From NCBI GenBank assembly GCA_903819815.1, contig CAIJFC010000080.1:1-6509 (forward strand): DNA of 6,509 bases. Reading direction: 5' to 3'. Below are positions 6,060-6,509 of the stretch, piece by piece. The notes under the pieces were generated by a model, which had not been told where the DNA came from, searched no databases, and saw only the letters and a program-made list of their open reading frames with translations. This stretch comes from an uncultured Bacteroidota bacterium. Its GTDB lineage: Bacteria; Bacteroidota; Bacteroidia; Flavobacteriales; Flavobacteriaceae. Position numbers and translations under genes: made by a program. The stretch's first letter is position 1. Every line of letters starts with the position of its first letter.

Positions 6060-6109
6060 TTTTTTTAATTATTATAGTTTGTTGTTTGTTTAAAGTAATT
6101 AAATAAATT

Positions 6110-6127
6110 TGTTCGTGTACGAACACG
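6110..6127. promoter_or_regulatory. Dyad, possible operator of the divergent LacI-family regulator
   Basis: TGTTCG (6110-6115) and CGAACA (6120-6125) form a 6-bp dyad around TGTA. An overlapping dyad, CGTGT (6114-6118) with ACACG (6123-6127), shares the same bases. It is a G/C-richer island in an almost pure A/T intergenic region. It lies where kdgK transcription should begin, just downstream of its -7 element, a position suited to repression. The LacI link is inferred from location. Confidence 0.5.
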
Positions 6128-6133
6128 TTTATG

Positions 6134-6141
6134 CAAATCTA
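6134..6141 (-). promoter_or_regulatory. -7 promoter element of kdgK
   Basis: The minus strand reads TAGATTTG followed by C, an exact TAnnTTTG match. It predicts a start of transcription near 6128, at the edge of the dyad, and a leader of about 70 nt to the ATG at 6059. No TTG -33 element is seen at normal spacing, which would suit a weak or activator-dependent promoter. Confidence 0.5.
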
Positions 6142-6174
6142 AATAAAAAAAATTAAAAATTACTTTATTTTTTA

Positions 6175-6182
6175 TAAATTTG
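6175..6182 (+). promoter_or_regulatory. -7 promoter element of the LacI-family gene
   Basis: TAAATTTG matches TAnnTTTG exactly and lies 54 nt before the first possible codon at 6237. The upstream region is A/T-only and has no TTG at the right distance. Because the background is so A/T-rich, a chance match is possible. Confidence 0.35.
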
Positions 6183-6236
6183 GAAAATAATATTTTTTTG
6201 TACAAATTAAGAACTGTTTAACTAAAACTTAGCGCC

Positions 6237-6509
6237 ATCATAACAATAAAAAAAATAGCCGACCTTGCAAATATATCTGTTGGTACAGTAGATAGAATTC
6301 TTCATAATCGAGGCCAAGTTTCCCAAGAAAATATTGACATTGTTAATGCTATTGTTAAACAATACGGCTATAAAAGAAACATCTATGCCAGTAATTTAGC
6401 ATTTAATAAAAAGTTTAAAATTGCCGTTTTCTTACCCCAACATGAAGGGTTAGAATATTGGCTAGGGCCTTTATTAGGAATAAAAAAAGCAGCTGGAGAG
6501 TTTGAAAGA
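6237..6509 (+). CDS. LacI-family transcriptional regulator, N-terminal part, no standard start codon
   Basis: Ninety-one codons are open to the window edge. The helix-turn-helix is clear: TIKKIADLANISVGTVDRIL, then HNRGQVSQENIDIVNAIV, the hinge region KRNIYASNLAF, and the first strand of the periplasmic-binding-protein-like sensor domain (KIAVFLPQ). The SVGTVDRILHNRG version is a LacI subgroup common in Bacteroidota sugar loci. The frame is closed by TAA at 6219-6221, and no ATG, GTG or TTG occurs between that stop and the HTH. I place the start at ATC 6237, which gives a peptide beginning at the usual distance from the HTH; ATA at 6240 or 6246 are alternatives. It may use a rare start, carry a substitution, or be a pseudogene. 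It is divergent from kdgK, so it probably regulates kdgK and lyase genes in response to a sugar-acid or oligosaccharide. Confidence 0.8.
   Translation, partial: MITIKKIADLANISVGTVDRILHNRGQVSQENIDIVNAIVKQYGYKRNIYASNLAFNKKFKIAVFLPQHEGLEYWLGPLLGIKKAAGEFER

Noticed and set aside
5896..6093. Plus-strand ORF of 65 codons
   Set aside because: It is antisense to the conserved N-terminus of kdgK and has no family resemblance.

Overview
The window looks like chromosome of an aerobic Bacteroidota bacterium, most probably a Flavobacterium-like member of the Flavobacteriaceae. The evidence is strong A+T richness, -7 promoter elements of the TAnnTTTG type, starts without Shine-Dalgarno sequences, lipoproteins with a cysteine right after a short hydrophobic signal, and typical flavobacterial families. 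No rRNA, tRNA, CRISPR array or insertion sequence is visible.

Left part (1-3775), ordinary and intact. On the minus strand, a hotdog-fold acyl-CoA thioesterase (64-501) is followed after 6 nt by the first 19 codons of what looks like isochorismate synthase (menF), cut by the window edge. This pair suggests menaquinone synthesis. A plus-strand lipoprotein with a parallel beta-helix (660-2213) converges with, and overlaps by 4 nt, a minus-strand S4-domain RNA-binding protein of the Hsp15 type. The S4 gene is divergent from an FKBP-type prolyl isomerase lipoprotein (2664-3725) that carries a C-terminal calcium-binding Asp-rich segment. A strong intrinsic terminator ends the FKBP gene.

Middle part (3776-5211). 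A minus-strand, secreted, catalytically complete formylglycine-generating enzyme (sulfatase maturation) is followed 9 nt later by a 48-codon ORF with a signal peptide and an internal 16-residue repeat. An A/T-rich terminator lies just beyond it.

Right part (5212-6509) looks like a damaged sugar-acid or alginate locus. A 2-keto-3-deoxygluconate kinase (kdgK) stops after about half its length. Its sequence switches, within a stretch of about 15 nt, into the C-terminal part of a different gene read in another frame, which resembles a PL6 polysaccharide lyase. That fragment ends 1 nt before the formylglycine enzyme. Divergent from kdgK is a LacI-family regulator, cut by the window edge, with no ATG, GTG or TTG start before its helix-turn-helix. 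A dyad that could be its operator overlaps the expected kdgK transcription start.

The intact ancestor of the right half was probably an alginate-type (lyase, KDG kinase, LacI regulator) utilisation locus. Here it has suffered a deletion, or the sequence is an assembly chimera. I found no convincing new multi-gene system. The kinase/lyase junction, the startless regulator and the small repeat-containing secreted ORF are the points most worth checking.
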